A program made the position numbers and the translations under genes. Positions 27,714-38,516 of a DNA stretch of 64,000 nucleotides are shown in pieces; position 1 is the stretch's first letter, and each line of letters begins with the position of its first letter. The notes under the pieces are model-generated. The model had not been told where the DNA came from, searched no databases, and saw only the letters and a program-made list of their open reading frames with translations. This DNA is from Vesta saturnalis (lineage: Eukaryota; Arthropoda; Insecta; Coleoptera; Lampyridae), in contig JARFJB010001352.1 in the NCBI GenBank assembly GCA_036346205.1, forward strand, positions 564,001 to 628,000, read 5' to 3'.

Positions 27714-30160
27714 TCTTTGGAGTAGTTTAATAGAGTAGTAGATACGTTTTCCTTAATAAACATGCATACATAAAAATGTTGAATACTTGAGTGAGAGTGT
27801 CGATCGGTGATGTGAACGTTATCAAGTGACAATGGAGTGTTCGACCCCGATCAAGTACATTAACGGGAGTTATTGCCACAGCGTGGCCGATGACCTTTGG
27901 TGGCTACCTAGACAAATTTTCCGAGACGTTTGGAGCAGTTAATGTAGTGATAGTATAGTAACCCACAGGTGGATATACAATGACATTTATTGGATTAAAA
28001 CAAAAGAACGCGATATCTTTAATTTTAATTATTGTTTTATATCGTAGTATTTTTATCTTAGTTAGGCGATTGATACTCATCCGGCAAATGTGTTGTATTT
28101 TATGCATGACCTAGCATTGGTTGGCAGGAGATATAAAATATATGTTAAGAAATCACTCTTGGTGATAAAGGTGTAACGAATTTTTTGGACGCATTGTTTT
28201 ATTTAATGTATATGTTAAGTGAGATCAGAAATTTTTCTATATTGCAACAGTTACCTTGTTAACTTAATTTATTTCAGAAAATTAAACCTAAATATTTAGT
28301 TATATTATTTGTTGTTTTAATTGCTAAAGTAATTCTGATTAAAGAGTTGCAGTTTAAGAATTTAATTTACTCATGTTTGAATATTGGACAACTCGAAAAA
28401 CCATTAAAACCAGTAGTTAGCTAAATTTACTTGCATTGAGCTAATTGGACTAGAAGATAAACGCTTTTCGTAATTAAAAAAATTGGTTGATTAGTATTTA
28501 GTAAACTAAATTGCGTCTTAAATTCACAGAACTTTATGCACATAATAAGTATTCAAAAGTTTTTTTCAATTATCAATAGAATAATGAATGCTTTAACACT
28601 AATTCTAGGTGTTATGTCAATTAATATCATATTGATTAATTACATTTTGGGCAACTGAAAGCAAATCTTGTTTCATACATTTTAATCAATGAGTTATAGA
28701 CGTTTAGGAAATTGGGCCAATGCTGTTGGACATGGAGTACTAACGAATGCTTACAGAAGGTGTACGAGGAGAATATAAAAAGTTTTGGATATTACATTTC
28801 GCAAACGGATCTATTGAAAGATTAGGTAATGATGACATTATTTTTGTTGAACTCTTACGTTTTTTAATCTTAATTATCGAGTGGTTGTTTATTATTTTGA
28901 ACGTGATTAAATTTAATGAGTGTGTTCATGCAAATTTAAGTGTACTGTTGAGATTTAAAGTGAATATTTTAGGAAGGCATGAAGAAAGTGGAAGTGTTTG
29001 CACTTTATAAGATATTATTATCACATGCAAACATTAGATAGTATTGCTAGCAGTTACAAACTTTTACGTTTTCACAATTTCTTTAAGAATTGTGGATTAA
29101 TCAATTCGATATTAATGAAACTATCCATATCTAGTGGCACTTTATAAACTTAAAGTTTCAAATCAACACGGTTATTAACCGTGTAATAACAAGCAACACA
29201 AAATTCCTTACTCGGGATTATCTATAGCCGGATGAGGAGGGCACAACATTGAACATAAGTAATGGTTTCAATTTTAATGGTGAGAGGTAATGAAATGTCA
29301 TGTATTCGTGATACAAATGGTACACGTTGCGACAGTGTACTATTAATGATCAAAGGAAACTTAGGTTTAAAAGGTAGTTGTAACCCGCAAGCAAACTTGT
29401 TTCGATGCTTCTTCCACATTGTAAGATTATCGCGTTTGATATTACTCTTTTGGTAGCTAATAAGTTACTGAAATGATGACCGTTGGATATGCCTTCAATT
29501 TTGGTCTCCACAATAATATATTTTTTATTCCAGTCCAGGGTACGTTTTCGCTTAATAATCTGTTCCAATGAAGTAATTCCCAAATCTTTGCCTTTTTGCT
29601 GTAACGTCACCTACGGATAACGTTGGCACAATAGCTCGCTACCTTGGGTCGCTGTTTTCGTGACGCTAGGTTTTGTAATATGTCGAATTCTGACAAATAC
29701 AATATTTTAACGGCGACTACATCAAGAATTCCGTACATTGGGCTAACTGCTACAAGTGCACCATAAACTCAACATCACACAGACGTACAAGCACATTAAT
29801 TAATCTCTAAGGATCATTTGTTATATTACTAAGAAAAGTAAAAGTGTAAAATTGAATTATCTTTAGAAATGGTGTCCACACATCTTGCTATATTGTTATT
29901 CAGATATTGAAAAAGTACGAACAAAAATTTTGGATTTTTTGCAGCGAAATGACGTCTTGCATAAAATATAATTTCTTTATCATTTTCTATGTATGGCATC
30001 TTAACATTCTTGTATGCAGTCGTTTCAAGAATTATTTGATAAAAACCAAAAGGTGCGCCTAGTAATCCTCTTATCTTCGCTGCTGGAGTTATCCCAAAAC
30101 CTAATCAGTTCTTGGAGAAATCAGTACAATGTAAAATACGAAATTTCAAGTAAGTGTCAT
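27714..30160. other. AT-rich non-coding sequence
   Basis: Short ORFs only (for example 28747-29010 on + and 29350-29610 on -), none with a domain I recognise. No repeats noted except that 30010-30160 resembles the sequence before the second CA-rich tract. No upstream exons of the SLC5 gene could be identified here. Confidence 0.45.
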
Positions 30161-30162
30161 CC

Positions 30163-30400
30163 TCACACACACGCATGCGCGCACACGCACGCACGTATCG
30201 CACACACACACACACGTGCATAAGAACACACAAAACACGGACACACGGAGGCACACGCCCACGCACATGTACACGCACACGCACACGCACACGCACACGC
30301 ACACGCACACGCACACGCACACGCACACGCACACGCACACGCACACGCACACACACGCACACGCACACGCACACGAACACACACGCACACGCACAAGAAC
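30163..30400. repeat. (CACACG)n tract 1
   Basis: ACACGC hexamers, nearly perfect at about 30270-30350, with CA-rich edges. Translations in all frames are low complexity. Confidence 0.95.
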
Positions 30401-30611
30401 TCGATATGTTTAAGGCCTATATCTAGGTATTTTTATATCTTTGAAATATGCAGCTTTTTTAGAAATATTTGACCAAAACTAATAACTCTCCGCTGGATTT
30501 CTCCAAAAATCTAATCAGCTCTAAACCAAATTAAAGCAGGCTTAAACACAAAATTTTTAGTACGTAGGTATTTTCGTTCTGGAGTTATCGTGGATACCAA
30601 CATACATTGAT

Positions 30612-30621
30612 ACACACACGG

Positions 30622-30654
<33 letters not shown>

Positions 30655-30872
30655 AACGCACACGCACACGCACACGCACACGCACACGCACACTTACACG
30701 CACACGCACATACACACACACGCACACCCACACGCACACGCACACGCACACGCACACGCACACGCACACGCACACGCACACGCACACGCACACGCACACG
30801 CACTCGCGCACGCACACGCACACGCACACGCACACGCACACGCACACGCACTCGCGGACGCACTCGCACACG
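30612..30872. repeat. (CACACG)n tract 2
   Basis: A second ACACGC hexamer array. It is preceded by a flank (AATCTAATCAGCTCT) similar to that of tract 1 (AACCTAATCAGTTCT), suggesting both tracts grew from the same interspersed repeat. Confidence 0.95.
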
Positions 30873-30964
30873 CAATGTGCAAAGTACTTACATTAGTCAC
30901 CTTGTACAAATAATAAATAAAATATCAGTCACAATACATCACGTGATTGTCTTAAAAAAAAAAA

Positions 30965-31432
30965 GAAAACACGGCAGCGAAGCTTATAGATATTCATTAA
31001 CTTACGTCCCTCTAGTATCACGTGCACTTTGCCGTTTTTCCAAAAGTGTCCGAAATTTTGATAAATTTGCATTTACTTTTACTCTATGCATACGTATACA
31101 CCTATGCAAAATAGTCAATTTTCAAATTCATTTTTTGAAAAAAAAAAGGAAACACGGCAGCGAAGCTTATAGATAGTTGTTAACTTAGTCCCTCTAGTAC
31201 CACGTGCACTTTGCCGTTTTTCCAAAAGTGTCCGAAATTTTGATAAATTTGCATTTACTTTTACTGTATGCATACGTATACACCTATGCAAAATAGTCAA
31301 TTTTCAAATTCATTTTTTGAAAAAAGAAGGAAACACGGCAGCGAAGCTTATAGATAGTTTTGGAAAAACGGCAAAGTGCACGTGATACTAGAGGGACGTA
31401 AGTTAATAACTATCTATAATCTTCGCTTACAG
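30965..31432. repeat. 183-bp tandem duplication ending in an inverted partial copy
   Basis: ACACGGCAGCGAAGCTTATAG occurs at about 30969, 31152 and 31335, giving a period close to 183 bp. The first two units continue through CACGTGCACTTTGCCGTTTT and GCATACGTATACACC. In the third, after TATAGATAG, the sequence turns round: TTTTGGAAAAACGGCAAAGTG to TAATCTTCGC is the reverse complement of the unit's first 75 bp, so a hairpin is formed. Confidence 0.85.
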
Positions 31433-32120
31433 GCTAAAAGGTGTGGAATTCCAACTTCATTTGATGTTAATTTTTCCACAATAAACCCAGCTAGTAGAGT
31501 TGTAGTAACACTATCTGCTCAGCATTCGGGAGGTAATGGTTTCGATTCCCGTGACCGTCTACCGTGTATGAGGTTTGTTAGGGTTTTTTTCTCCAATACA
31601 TATAGCGGCATGATCACTGTGTATACGCACACCATGTGCGGCTATTTGGGTGAATGCTGGGGTAGTATCTTCCCCCTCAGAACCCTAATTCTGTTTCTTC
31701 CCACATACATACATACTTAATGTATGTATGTTGGGAATCCATGGTTGTGGCTGAAGGAGCTTGGAAAGCTCAGGCAGCCCGCCCTCACCTTTGGGGAAGG
31801 AAAAGAAACACGTGACCTTTCCTTTTTTTCCACAATAATGTTGACCACATATCTTCCTTCATTATCGGTAGTTTCATCAACAGCAAACCGTATGTATTCA
31901 TTTTCCATATGGGCCCGAAGTTTTCTAGAGTCTTTTTTCATACGTCGTCTGTTGTTCTTTTGGATTCGTTCTGTATATGTCCATTGGTGTATTTTTCTAA
32001 AAAAAAAGATTTGAAATGCGTGTTCTCTAATTTGTGCGACGGTATATTTGCAGACACAAATACTTCGCAGAAGTCTTCGTAAAACTGCTTTGGATAGAAT
32101 TGTCAATCACATTTTCATTC
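31405..32120 (-). pseudogene. hAT-like transposase fragment interrupted by a SINE
   Basis: On the - strand, frames at 32120-31825 read in pieces SAKYLCLQIY/ANIPSHKLENTHFKSFF-like sequence, then YIRFAVDETTDNEGRYVVN and IIVEK. This matches the ETTD-containing region of hAT-type (CGGBP1-linked) transposases, in which the Asp of DETTD is catalytic. Across the SINE the frame can be picked up again at 31484 (LTSNEVGIPHLLA). Several frameshifts are present and neither end is preserved. Assignment to a particular hAT family is tentative. Confidence 0.6.
31485..31824 (+). mobile_element. tRNA-derived SINE, copy 2
   Basis: Flanked by a 14-bp target duplication TTTTTCCACAATAA (31471-31484 and 31825-31838). 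The head has a degenerate A box and a B box GGTTTCGATTCC (one extra T compared with copy 1). The body shares GCATTCGGGAGGTAA, the GTGTATACGCACACC-type stretch and GAATGCTGGGGTAGTAT. It sits inside the hAT fragment, in opposite orientation to its coding strand. Confidence 0.9.
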
Positions 32121-32129
32121 GTAACTGTG

Positions 32130-32470
32130 ATTGACTTAAATGTTTCACCTTTTTCTCAATCTTTGAATGCATAGCTTATAAAAATTCCTGGAATGAGTAA
32201 AAACCATTTTTGATTAAAAATTGTTTAACAGTGCTCTTAAATTTAGATGTAGGTAATTTCCTAATACCGACTGGAATGCAGTTACAGAGTGTTTTAACCT
32301 GTTACATTGAACGTTTTTGGGAAGTTGTCAGTTGCAGTAATGTAATTATATGTCACATTTAGTTCGAGTATTATAAGAGTGCATCATACACATCTGTGGA
32401 AATATGGATTCATTGTGTTTAATATAGTATAACGCTTCCAATATATATAGAGATGGGAATGCCAGTAGTG
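32130..32470 (-). pseudogene. LINE C-terminal end, left of the Polinton
   Basis: AFPSLYILEALYYIKHNE, HSYNTRTKCDI, CNCIPVGIRKLPTSKFKS and VKQFLIKNGFYSFQEFL, matching the region after the RT in CR1/Jockey-type elements (LPSLYIxE, NYNTR, NxLP). The ORF ends at a stop near 32177. The hAT fragment begins shortly to its left. Confidence 0.75.
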
Positions 32471-32544
32471 ATTAGGGGCCGGTTCTGGACCAATTCAAGG
32501 TCACTCGCCCTCTGGTGGTGAGAAATGTAAGCTTTTGGATCTCT

Positions 32545-32840
32545 TCAAGGTCAAACTTTTGGCGGAGTATTTAAATTTTTAGAGCTCGCTAAAAATAGAA
32601 ATTGCAATGTCATCATCATTATATTACAAGGTCACTCTGCGGTCAAACGTTTTGGAGGGAAATTTGTATGTGAAGGTCAAAAGCTAAAAATAGCAATTGC
32701 AATGCCATCATCATATTACAATTCTTAAAAGTCTAAAGTGTGGTCAAGGTCAAAGATTGTTGACCTGTAGGGGTATGGTATGACATTTCTTAGAAATATA
32801 AAAATAGAATGAATTCATGGAAACAGGAAGAATGCGGGTT
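32545..32840 (+). repeat. Polinton terminal inverted repeat, left
   Basis: Matches the reverse complement of 45790-46185. It contains about two sub-repeats built from AAAAATAGAAATTGCAATG, CATCATCAT..ATTACAA, GGTCAC and GGTCAAACGTTTTGG blocks. Beyond the matched part, 32470-32545 has another AAGGTCACTCG-type partial block, so the left repeat is probably longer than what survives on the right. Confidence 0.8.
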
Positions 32841-33101
32841 GTTGTCTACGCTAAACAGTAGATCAAGGTCAAATGGTGCTTATATTGACTAAATTGAGGC
32901 AAGGTGAAATAGTTTTCTAAACTAAAAGTAGGCGGGTATTTAACAAGTGTAAACATGTTGTGATAGGTACTCAAGTCAAGGACACGTTTTTGTGATATAA
33001 ACCACAGCGAGGTGTGTTGAGATCAGTCAGTTAGCACCTATTGCAAACTTTTTAAAAGTGCATGTGACCTCGAGATATCAAAAAAGTATAAAGTGATTAA
33101 T

Positions 33102-33335
33102 ATGGGAGGAATAAATACTAAGTATGGTGAACGTATAGTGATGGACGCGGATGATTTTAAATGTGTATTACCTCAACGCTTTTATGAGTATTTGAAAGAA
33201 GAAACTCGAATGGAAGAATTTAAAACGCAGCTCAACACGAGGGATGTCTTCGTGAGTAGTTTGGGTGCAGTCGGGAAAACAACAAACAACATTTTGTTTT
33301 TAATAGTAGTGCCACAACGCCACCACATGATTTAA
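33102..33335 (+). CDS. Small Polinton ORF of unknown function
   Basis: An ATG at 33102 (a GTG-initiated longer form begins at 33093) gives a 77-residue acidic N-terminal part (GERIVMDADDFKCVLPQ) that breaks off after SSLGAVGKTTN. A following + strand stretch with HLKLAPVVRMGCANCNQ and VVLDMKEWNELLRWQ (about 33470-33628) is open in another frame. It may be the C-terminal half of the same or a neighbouring protein. GAVGKTT lacks the spacing of a Walker A motif. I do not recognise the family. Confidence 0.4.
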   Translation: MGGINTKYGERIVMDADDFKCVLPQRFYEYLKEETRMEEFKTQLNTRDVFVSSLGAVGKTTNNILFLIVVPQRHHMI

Positions 33336-33734
33336 CTAAAATCATTTCTTAAACAGCGTTTAGTCCTTGTGCAATTGCAAGTAAGTACAGTCGTTATAAT
33401 GCAGGCAGCAATAACATCATTTCTGGAACGATCCAAACTCAGAAGTTCACCGTTATATATGGATACCACACCTCAAGCTTGCACCAGTAGTGCGTATGGG
33501 GTGTGCTAACTGTAATCAAAGCAATAATGTAGTGTTGGATATGAAGGAATGGAATGAGCTTCTAAGATGGCAATCACATGTAGAATTACAATTTTTCCGA
33601 TCCCAAGAAGTTGAAAATAAAATTGATTAGCCAAATGTAAATGAGGATGAAGATATAATCTATGATTAACTTATGAATCTCTATCTAGCAATCTTGGTAT
33701 TTATTACAATTGATTAACTGAACATGACAGAATT

Positions 33735-34064
33735 TTGAAAACTGTTATGATAGAAAACTACAACTGCTGTTCTTGCACATTCAATTCACATAGTATAGAA
33801 GAACTATTCAATTTAAAGGATATAATAAGCTATAGATTGGAATTTCTTGAATCTTACAATCTGGTGTGTTTTTATGAAAAGTTCATACAAGTTGTTGACT
33901 ACCGTCGTTTTCGTGAGAGAGAATTCCGTGGAGGTCATGATGACATTTATAAAGACAATGATGATGTTATAAATGCTAAGTATAATATTAATTCACATAA
34001 TTCTGTATGCTTAATGGAAATATTGTATTATCGTCCGGATTATCTAATGTATAGCATTTACTAA
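33735..34064 (+). CDS. Small Polinton ORF of unknown function
   Basis: An uninterrupted 109-codon frame with a Cys pair (CCSCTF) near the N-terminus, hydrophobic/aromatic stretches (YRLEFLESYNLVCFYEKF) and an acidic His/Asp/Asn-rich middle (GGHDDIYKDNDD). An AATAAA follows the stop. It lies between the left terminal repeat and the PLA2-like gene, all on +. It is one of the few apparently intact ORFs of the element. No homologous family comes to mind. Confidence 0.45.
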   Translation: MKTVMIENYNCCSCTFNSHSIEELFNLKDIISYRLEFLESYNLVCFYEKFIQVVDYRRFREREFRGGHDDIYKDNDDVINAKYNINSHNSVCLMEILYYRPDYLMYSIY

Positions 34065-34146
34065 ATAAAGAAATAACTATGATTTGTTTTTCACAATTTA
34101 GGTATAAATACCTCGTTTTATCCATCCAGGTAAACAATATTAGTTA

Positions 34147-34611
34147 AGAAGCGAAAGAGTGCAGGTGGTGGTGGTTTAGTGAATGCTCTAATCATTAAAC
34201 TTCCGTTTGTATTGCATTTACGTGGTTACCAGTATTGCGATCCTGGTACAAAGTTAGAAAAACGACTCGCACGCGGTGACCCCGGTATTAATCAATTAGA
34301 TGCTCAGTGCAAACTTCACGATGTCGGTTACAGAAATTACAGAGATTTAGATAGTAGACATAAAGCGTATAAAGTTTTACAAAAAAAAAGCTTGGGAACG
34401 TTTTAAATTATCAGACGCAACATTAGGTGAACGAACTGCAGCTTTAGCAGTCAGTACCGCCATGAAAGCAAAGAGAAAATTAGGAATGGGGTATAAACGT
34501 CAATCTAATCTGAAGAAGAAGAAAAAATGCAATGGCGGAAATTTATTGCATTTACGAAAAAGAATAGCTAAAAAAATTAAACCTAACGGAAATTTCACAG
34601 ATGTGTGGTAA
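34147..34611 (+). pseudogene. Phospholipase A2-like (parvovirus VP1-type) Polinton protein, frameshifted
   Basis: The frame from about 34147 gives KKRKSAGGGGLVNAL, then YQYCDPGTKLEKRLARGDP, LDAQCKLHDVGY and SRHKAYKVL. These are the calcium-loop-like YxGPGT (here YCDPGT) and catalytic HD of VP1-type PLA2 (HDVGY for the usual HDIAY). At the A9 run near 34381 the frame breaks. One register over it continues AWERFKLSDATLGERTAAL, AVSTAMKAKRKLGMGYKR and a Lys-rich stretch to a stop near 34611. In insect Polintons this domain heads a longer protein that also contains the protease. The single homopolymer slip could be real decay or an assembly error. Proposed role in relatives: membrane breach during virion-like entry, unproven here. 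Confidence 0.75.
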
Positions 34612-34880
34612 AAAGTTTAGGAGGAAAGAAACACATTAAAGTTCCTAGAGTAATTTCCCTACCTAAACACGGAGGGTTTTTACCATTTCTAATGCCTAAA
34701 TTACCACGGAAAAATGAATCTTTAATTATTAACTTAGATAGCCTAAGAGGACCAGGTACACATTGGGTTTGCTACAAAAAGCCTGGTAAAAAGGTATGGT
34801 ACTACGATAGTTTCGGTAATCTTCGACCATCAATCGATGTGATTAACTACTTTCGGGGGTGTAATAGATATTTATGTATT
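34605..34880 (+). pseudogene. Polinton adenovirus-type cysteine protease, truncated
   Basis: The open frame has KVPRVISLPKHGGFLPFL, then NLDSLRGPGTHWVCYKKPG with the catalytic His in GTHW, and YYDSFGNLRP with the catalytic Asp. The domain then stops making sense just after VINYFRG, where a hairpin sequence begins. The Cys-containing block (NCGHxC in the family) is not found downstream, so the enzyme is inactive. GGFLPFL normally belongs to the C-terminal part of the PLA2 segment, so the direct join to the protease domain suggests a deletion between them. Confidence 0.78.
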
Positions 34881-34881
34881 A

Positions 34882-34978
34882 AGGGCATAATCAGAAGATT
34901 ATGGCTCGAGGGAATGTTAAAAGCCCGACGCGAAGCGGAGGGCTCTTATATTCCTGAGAGCCATAATCTAATTATGCC
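34882..34978. mobile_element. 97-bp imperfect hairpin, possible small MITE inside the protease gene
   Basis: Arms GGGCATAATCAGAAGATTAT-GGCTC and GAGCCATAATCTAATTATGCC pair around inner GGGAATGTTAAAAGCCC / GGGCTCTTATATTCC, with a loop of GACGCGAAGCGGA. It starts exactly where protease similarity ends. No clear target duplication is seen. Confidence 0.6.
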
Positions 34979-35373
34979 GTGGTACATACAATGTTTTATT
35001 TTATTTTGCACCTTGAAATTGGAACAAAATTTTAAAAAGATTCAGTATTTTCGGCCAGTTTTTAAATGCAAATGCAGTGAAATAAAGTCGACAGTAGGCT
35101 AATTTGTTGTTGCTAAGATACTGTGATATTACTATTATATATCATGTCATGTGTTTGCTGTCAATCATGCTGCTTAGCATCAATGACATTTCCGTGCTAT
35201 AAAGACCACATTACGCCCGTATTTGGAGGCGTATAAAGAACATTATGGTAGCAAAATAAAATAAAATAAATTATAATTACAACCAAGATCAAGAGCTTAA
35301 TACAATTATTTGCGGATACCTATGCCTGCATTTTTTATATAAATAATCAGCACAACATCAAATTTTCTCAGTA

Positions 35374-35823
35374 ATGTCAATAACATTCAGTTTAACACGT
35401 GTTGGTAACACAGCTAGCTACAACTTCTATCCACCAATAGAGCTAGATTTGGGGAAGAAATACGTTAATGGATTGGTTGGATTTTACGGCTGCAACAGCA
35501 TTAGAAACATTTATACAGGCCACGATAGATTTTATTTTAGAACAAATCCATCTCATTTATAAGTGATTAATATTTCACACGATTCATGTGAGTTAGATGA
35601 AATTAGCGATTATCTAAAATCTAAAATACAGCAGAAGTATAACAGTACTAAAACTGCTCGCATTGATAATAAAAGAACATTTGGAAGTATTTATAAACAT
35701 CTAATAGAACCTCTAGCTGAAATAGTAATTAAAATCAATCCAGATAAAAAAACACCCAAAAGGAGCCCATTGGCGTTAAACCCAAAAACCACCCCTATTC
35801 ATATTTCCGAGAAAGCACGCTAA
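35374..35823 (+). pseudogene. Polinton minor capsid (penton-like) protein, N-terminal part
   Basis: The frame begins MSITFSLTRVGNTASYNFY and PPIELDLGKKYVNGLVGFY, then CNSIRNI. This resembles the N-terminal strands (YFPPIxL, GLxxFxxYNSIPN) of insect Polinton penton-like proteins. One in-frame TAA at 35560-35562 interrupts it; the same frame continues with SCELDEISDYL. From about 35680 the sequence (IYKHLIEPLAEIVIKINPDK) looks more like the start of the next protein, suggesting a deletion-fusion. Confidence 0.55.
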
Positions 35824-36707
35824 TACCCCCATTATCCCGCTAGCTCAAATTCAACGGCCTCCAGACTTCACCCCATTAGGTGATTCAAGAAAGGTTGCTA
35901 CTAGCCCACTAGTTCAGCTTCCGTTTTTTCAAACAAATCCTCCTCCAGGTCTTCGTGCACCATCTTTCTTAGATACATCTGTTGTAGCAGAGATTAATAC
36001 TGAGGAAGAAGAAGAACCTTTTAGTATCACAGATGATTCTACTACCCGTAATGAACCCATCTCAGAAGAATTTCTCAAGCAGTATCATGAATTACCTCGT
36101 ATATACGTTGAACGTATTATGAGGGATCCTGAAGGTGCTATTGATCATACTTATGGAGTCCACTATGCTACCCAAAATGACAAATGGACAATTGGTAATA
36201 CTGCCGTTACAATTAAAGGAAACGATATGATTATTAAAAGTGTCACGTGTAAAGGGACTTTAGGTTTATATGATCTGCTTACTATGAATGAACCCAATTT
36301 AAATCTAGTAAATTCAAAAGATAGAAAAGATTATAGAAGTATTTTAGAAGCTACTAATGTTGCAAGGCGAGATTATGACGTAAGTGGGCAAATTCGAGGC
36401 AGCCGTAGCAAAAAGTGTACACAAATAATTAGACCATTGCTATCATCATCACCCACAACCAAGGGAGGTGGAGTTATGTTTTTTAAAGAATAGAGCGATT
36501 GAATATGAATATTGGAATGATGTACATGAACTAATTCGTGATCTAGAGGTACTTTTGGCAGAAAAATTGGCAGGGAATACAGGTGTCGTGAATGACATAA
36601 TATCAATTGTAGAAGAACTGTATGAGGATGAATACATTGAAAAACCAAACAGTCGTTTTTTAAACAGTATAAATGAGAATGAATTGATGTCGACATATCA
36701 TAACTAA
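35822..36707 (+). pseudogene. Conserved insect Polinton protein (DUF8207-type)
   Basis: A + frame runs from about 35822 (TPIIPLAQIQRPPDF) through a Pro- and Glu-rich region. The conserved core at 36119-36470 has GVHYATQNDKWTIGN, KGTLGLYDLL and KDYRSILEATNVARRDYDV. After a frameshift near 36470 the C-terminal block continues at 36489 (AIEYEYWNDVHELI, AGNTGVVNDIISIVEEL). That pairing of a small beta-domain with a YWDDPNEL-like tail is typical of an insect transposon-encoded family annotated only as DUF8207. Function is unknown; the location among capsid genes suggests a structural role. Confidence 0.6.
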
Positions 36708-36708
36708 A

Positions 36709-37066
36709 ATGACCCTTGACAAATCTGGACGTTCACATGTCCAGTATCAATTCAAGAAATTAACCCCTCAGTTTAAACTGATTGATGATAATCAACTTGA
36801 TATCGAGAATAGGAGACTCAGCAATGTTGCCAGCCCCATAGATCCTCAAGATGTGATCACTAAGCAATACTATTTATCAACAAGATTTAATTTGGATGGA
36901 AACCGTTTGACACAGTTGATGGACCCGGAAGAAAATGGTGATGCTATAAGTAAAGGATATCTTGATTTTTGTCTACAAGCAGTTCAGAAAGCTTTTAAAG
37001 GAAATTCTAACGCTTATCTAGTGTTGGAGCAAAAACTTAAAGAAATTGTGGATAAGTTAGTACCAT
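36709..37066 (+). CDS. Polinton ORF with repeated NVxxPxDxxDxxTK-type motifs
   Basis: Starts with ATG two bases after the preceding stop. It contains RRLSNVASPIDPQDVITKQY and, 40 residues later, NRLTQLMDPEENGDAISKGY. These are two copies of a short motif common to phage/viral fibre-like and transposon-encoded insect proteins. A coiled-coil-like tail follows (VLEQKLKEIVDKL). The frame overlaps the start of the integrase at 37065 and runs on out of context to 37224. The product is unassigned; a fibre-like or capsid-decoration role would be guesswork. Confidence 0.5.
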
Positions 37067-37961
37067 GTCCAAATTACAACTCGTCAACGAATTGCATACA
37101 TCTGCACGAAAAATTTTTAAACGAAGGCGCACAACAATTAGAGGTTTTGATGACCTTTGGCAAGCAGATTTGGCTGAATTTAATACATATGCCAAACAAA
37201 ATAAGGGCTATAAGTATGTATTAGTGCTTATCGACTGTTGTTCGAAATACTTATGGACTAAATAATTAAAAACGAAAACAAGTCAAGAAGTTACCAAGGT
37301 CATGCAAACAATCTTCAAAACAGGAAATCTACCAATTTACAGACAAATGCAGGAAAATAATTCTACAACGACCATTCTACTAAACTAATGCGGCGTTATG
37401 GAGTCAATGATTACTCCACCTGTAGCACAAAGAAGGCTGAAATTGCGGAACGTGTTATTAGAACCATTAAGGGTGCTCTATATAAGTCATTCAGCCTACA
37501 AGGTAAATACAAATGGATTGATACGATTGATACCATAACCATGGATTATAACAATCGTAAGCATAGAACTATCGGAATGAAGCCCAAAGATGTCGGTAAT
37601 CATACAAAGCTAGAGGCTTACACTCACATAAAAATATCCGATAGGAATCGATATTCTGTGGGAGACAGTACGAATCAGTAAATTTAAAAGTATTTTCGCC
37701 AAAGGATACACACCCAATTGGTCTAGTGAACTATTTAAGATTGTGAAAGTTCGCATTACTAACCCCACTACATACATGCTGGAAGACATAAAGGGAAAAC
37801 CTGTACTGGGAGGGTCTTATGAACATGAATTACAGAAAACAAAGTATCCTGATGTGTATCTAGCAGAAAAAGTGTTTCGCTCCAAGAATAATAAGTTATT
37901 TGTAAAGTGGTGGGGATTGGATAAAAGATCACGGATCAATAAGGATGATATTGTTTTATAA
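37065..37961 (+). pseudogene. Polinton integrase (retroviral-type DDE with C-terminal SH3/chromo-like domain)
   Basis: Three frames. 37065-37264 has the segment before and at the core start (RRRTTIRGFDDLWQADLAEF, with the catalytic Asp in WQADL; IDCCSKYLWTK) and ends at a TAA. 37388-37680 continues YGVNDYSTCSTKKAEIAERV, where the catalytic Glu falls in AEIAERVIRT, then YNNRKHRTIGMKPKDV. 37681-37961 in another register has FKIVKVRITNPTTYMLED and KLFVKWWGLD, the C-terminal domain. The block with the second Asp (TDxGxEF) at 37330-37390 is degraded (YRQMQENN). At least one stop and two frameshifts make it non-functional. Confidence 0.88.
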
Positions 37962-38283
37962 CATTTAACTTGTAATTTGTGAAATAAATTACTTATATTA
38001 GTTATATAGTTTGTATAAAAGGATGTAGCTCTTAGATGAAATAAAACGCAGAAAAAAATAATAGTATTTTATTTTTTAAATACAAATATTACATTTGTTT
38101 TTAAAATTTCATTATCTTATAAAGTGAACCTAAAGTACTTCTATAACCACTTAAATTACTGGATGGGCATATCCCAGATTCTGGCCCACACCTCCATTCC
38201 AAGCAGGAATTTGAGTTTGTTTCACTTTTATCGATGTCTAGTATCCAGTAATAAATTTTGTGGTGCTCATCGTTTTCCCACGG

Positions 38284-38475
38284 TTAAAACGTATAGTTGA
38301 TATTTTGTTCTAATAATATTTCAATCAAAATATCGAGGCACTTGTAGTTAGCATAATATGCCGCTTTCTCAATAAATTCAGTTATAATAAATAAAGTATC
38401 ATTGTAAGCAATATTTTCTAAGGTAGATTTAACATTTGTTGAATCATCAACCCATAATAAATTGTATAGACACAT
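38284..38475 (-). CDS. Small ORF downstream of polymerase B, unknown
   Basis: 63 codons beginning MCLYNLLWVDDSTNVKST, on the same strand as and just downstream of the polymerase. The C-terminal half looks helical (AAYYANYKCLDILIEILLEQ), perhaps a degenerate ankyrin-like repeat. No family recognised. Confidence 0.3.
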   Translation of the reverse strand: MCLYNLLWVDDSTNVKSTLENIAYNDTLFIITEFIEKAAYYANYKCLDILIEILLEQNINYTF

Positions 38476-38516
38476 TTTAACCGGTATGCCACCAAGTACA
38501 GAAGATGAATAAAATG

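Noticed and set aside
28747..29010. 87-codon + ORF as a gene
   Set aside because: No recognisable domain, no splice or homology support, AT-rich surroundings; chance length for this composition.
30105..31176. ORFs rich in Cys-Val, Arg-Val or His-Thr around 30-31 kb
   Set aside because: Low-complexity translations of CACACG hexamer arrays.
33240..33300. GAVGKTT as a Walker A motif of the Polinton packaging ATPase
   Set aside because: Spacing is wrong (no GxxxxGKT), and neither a Walker B nor other ATPase blocks follow.
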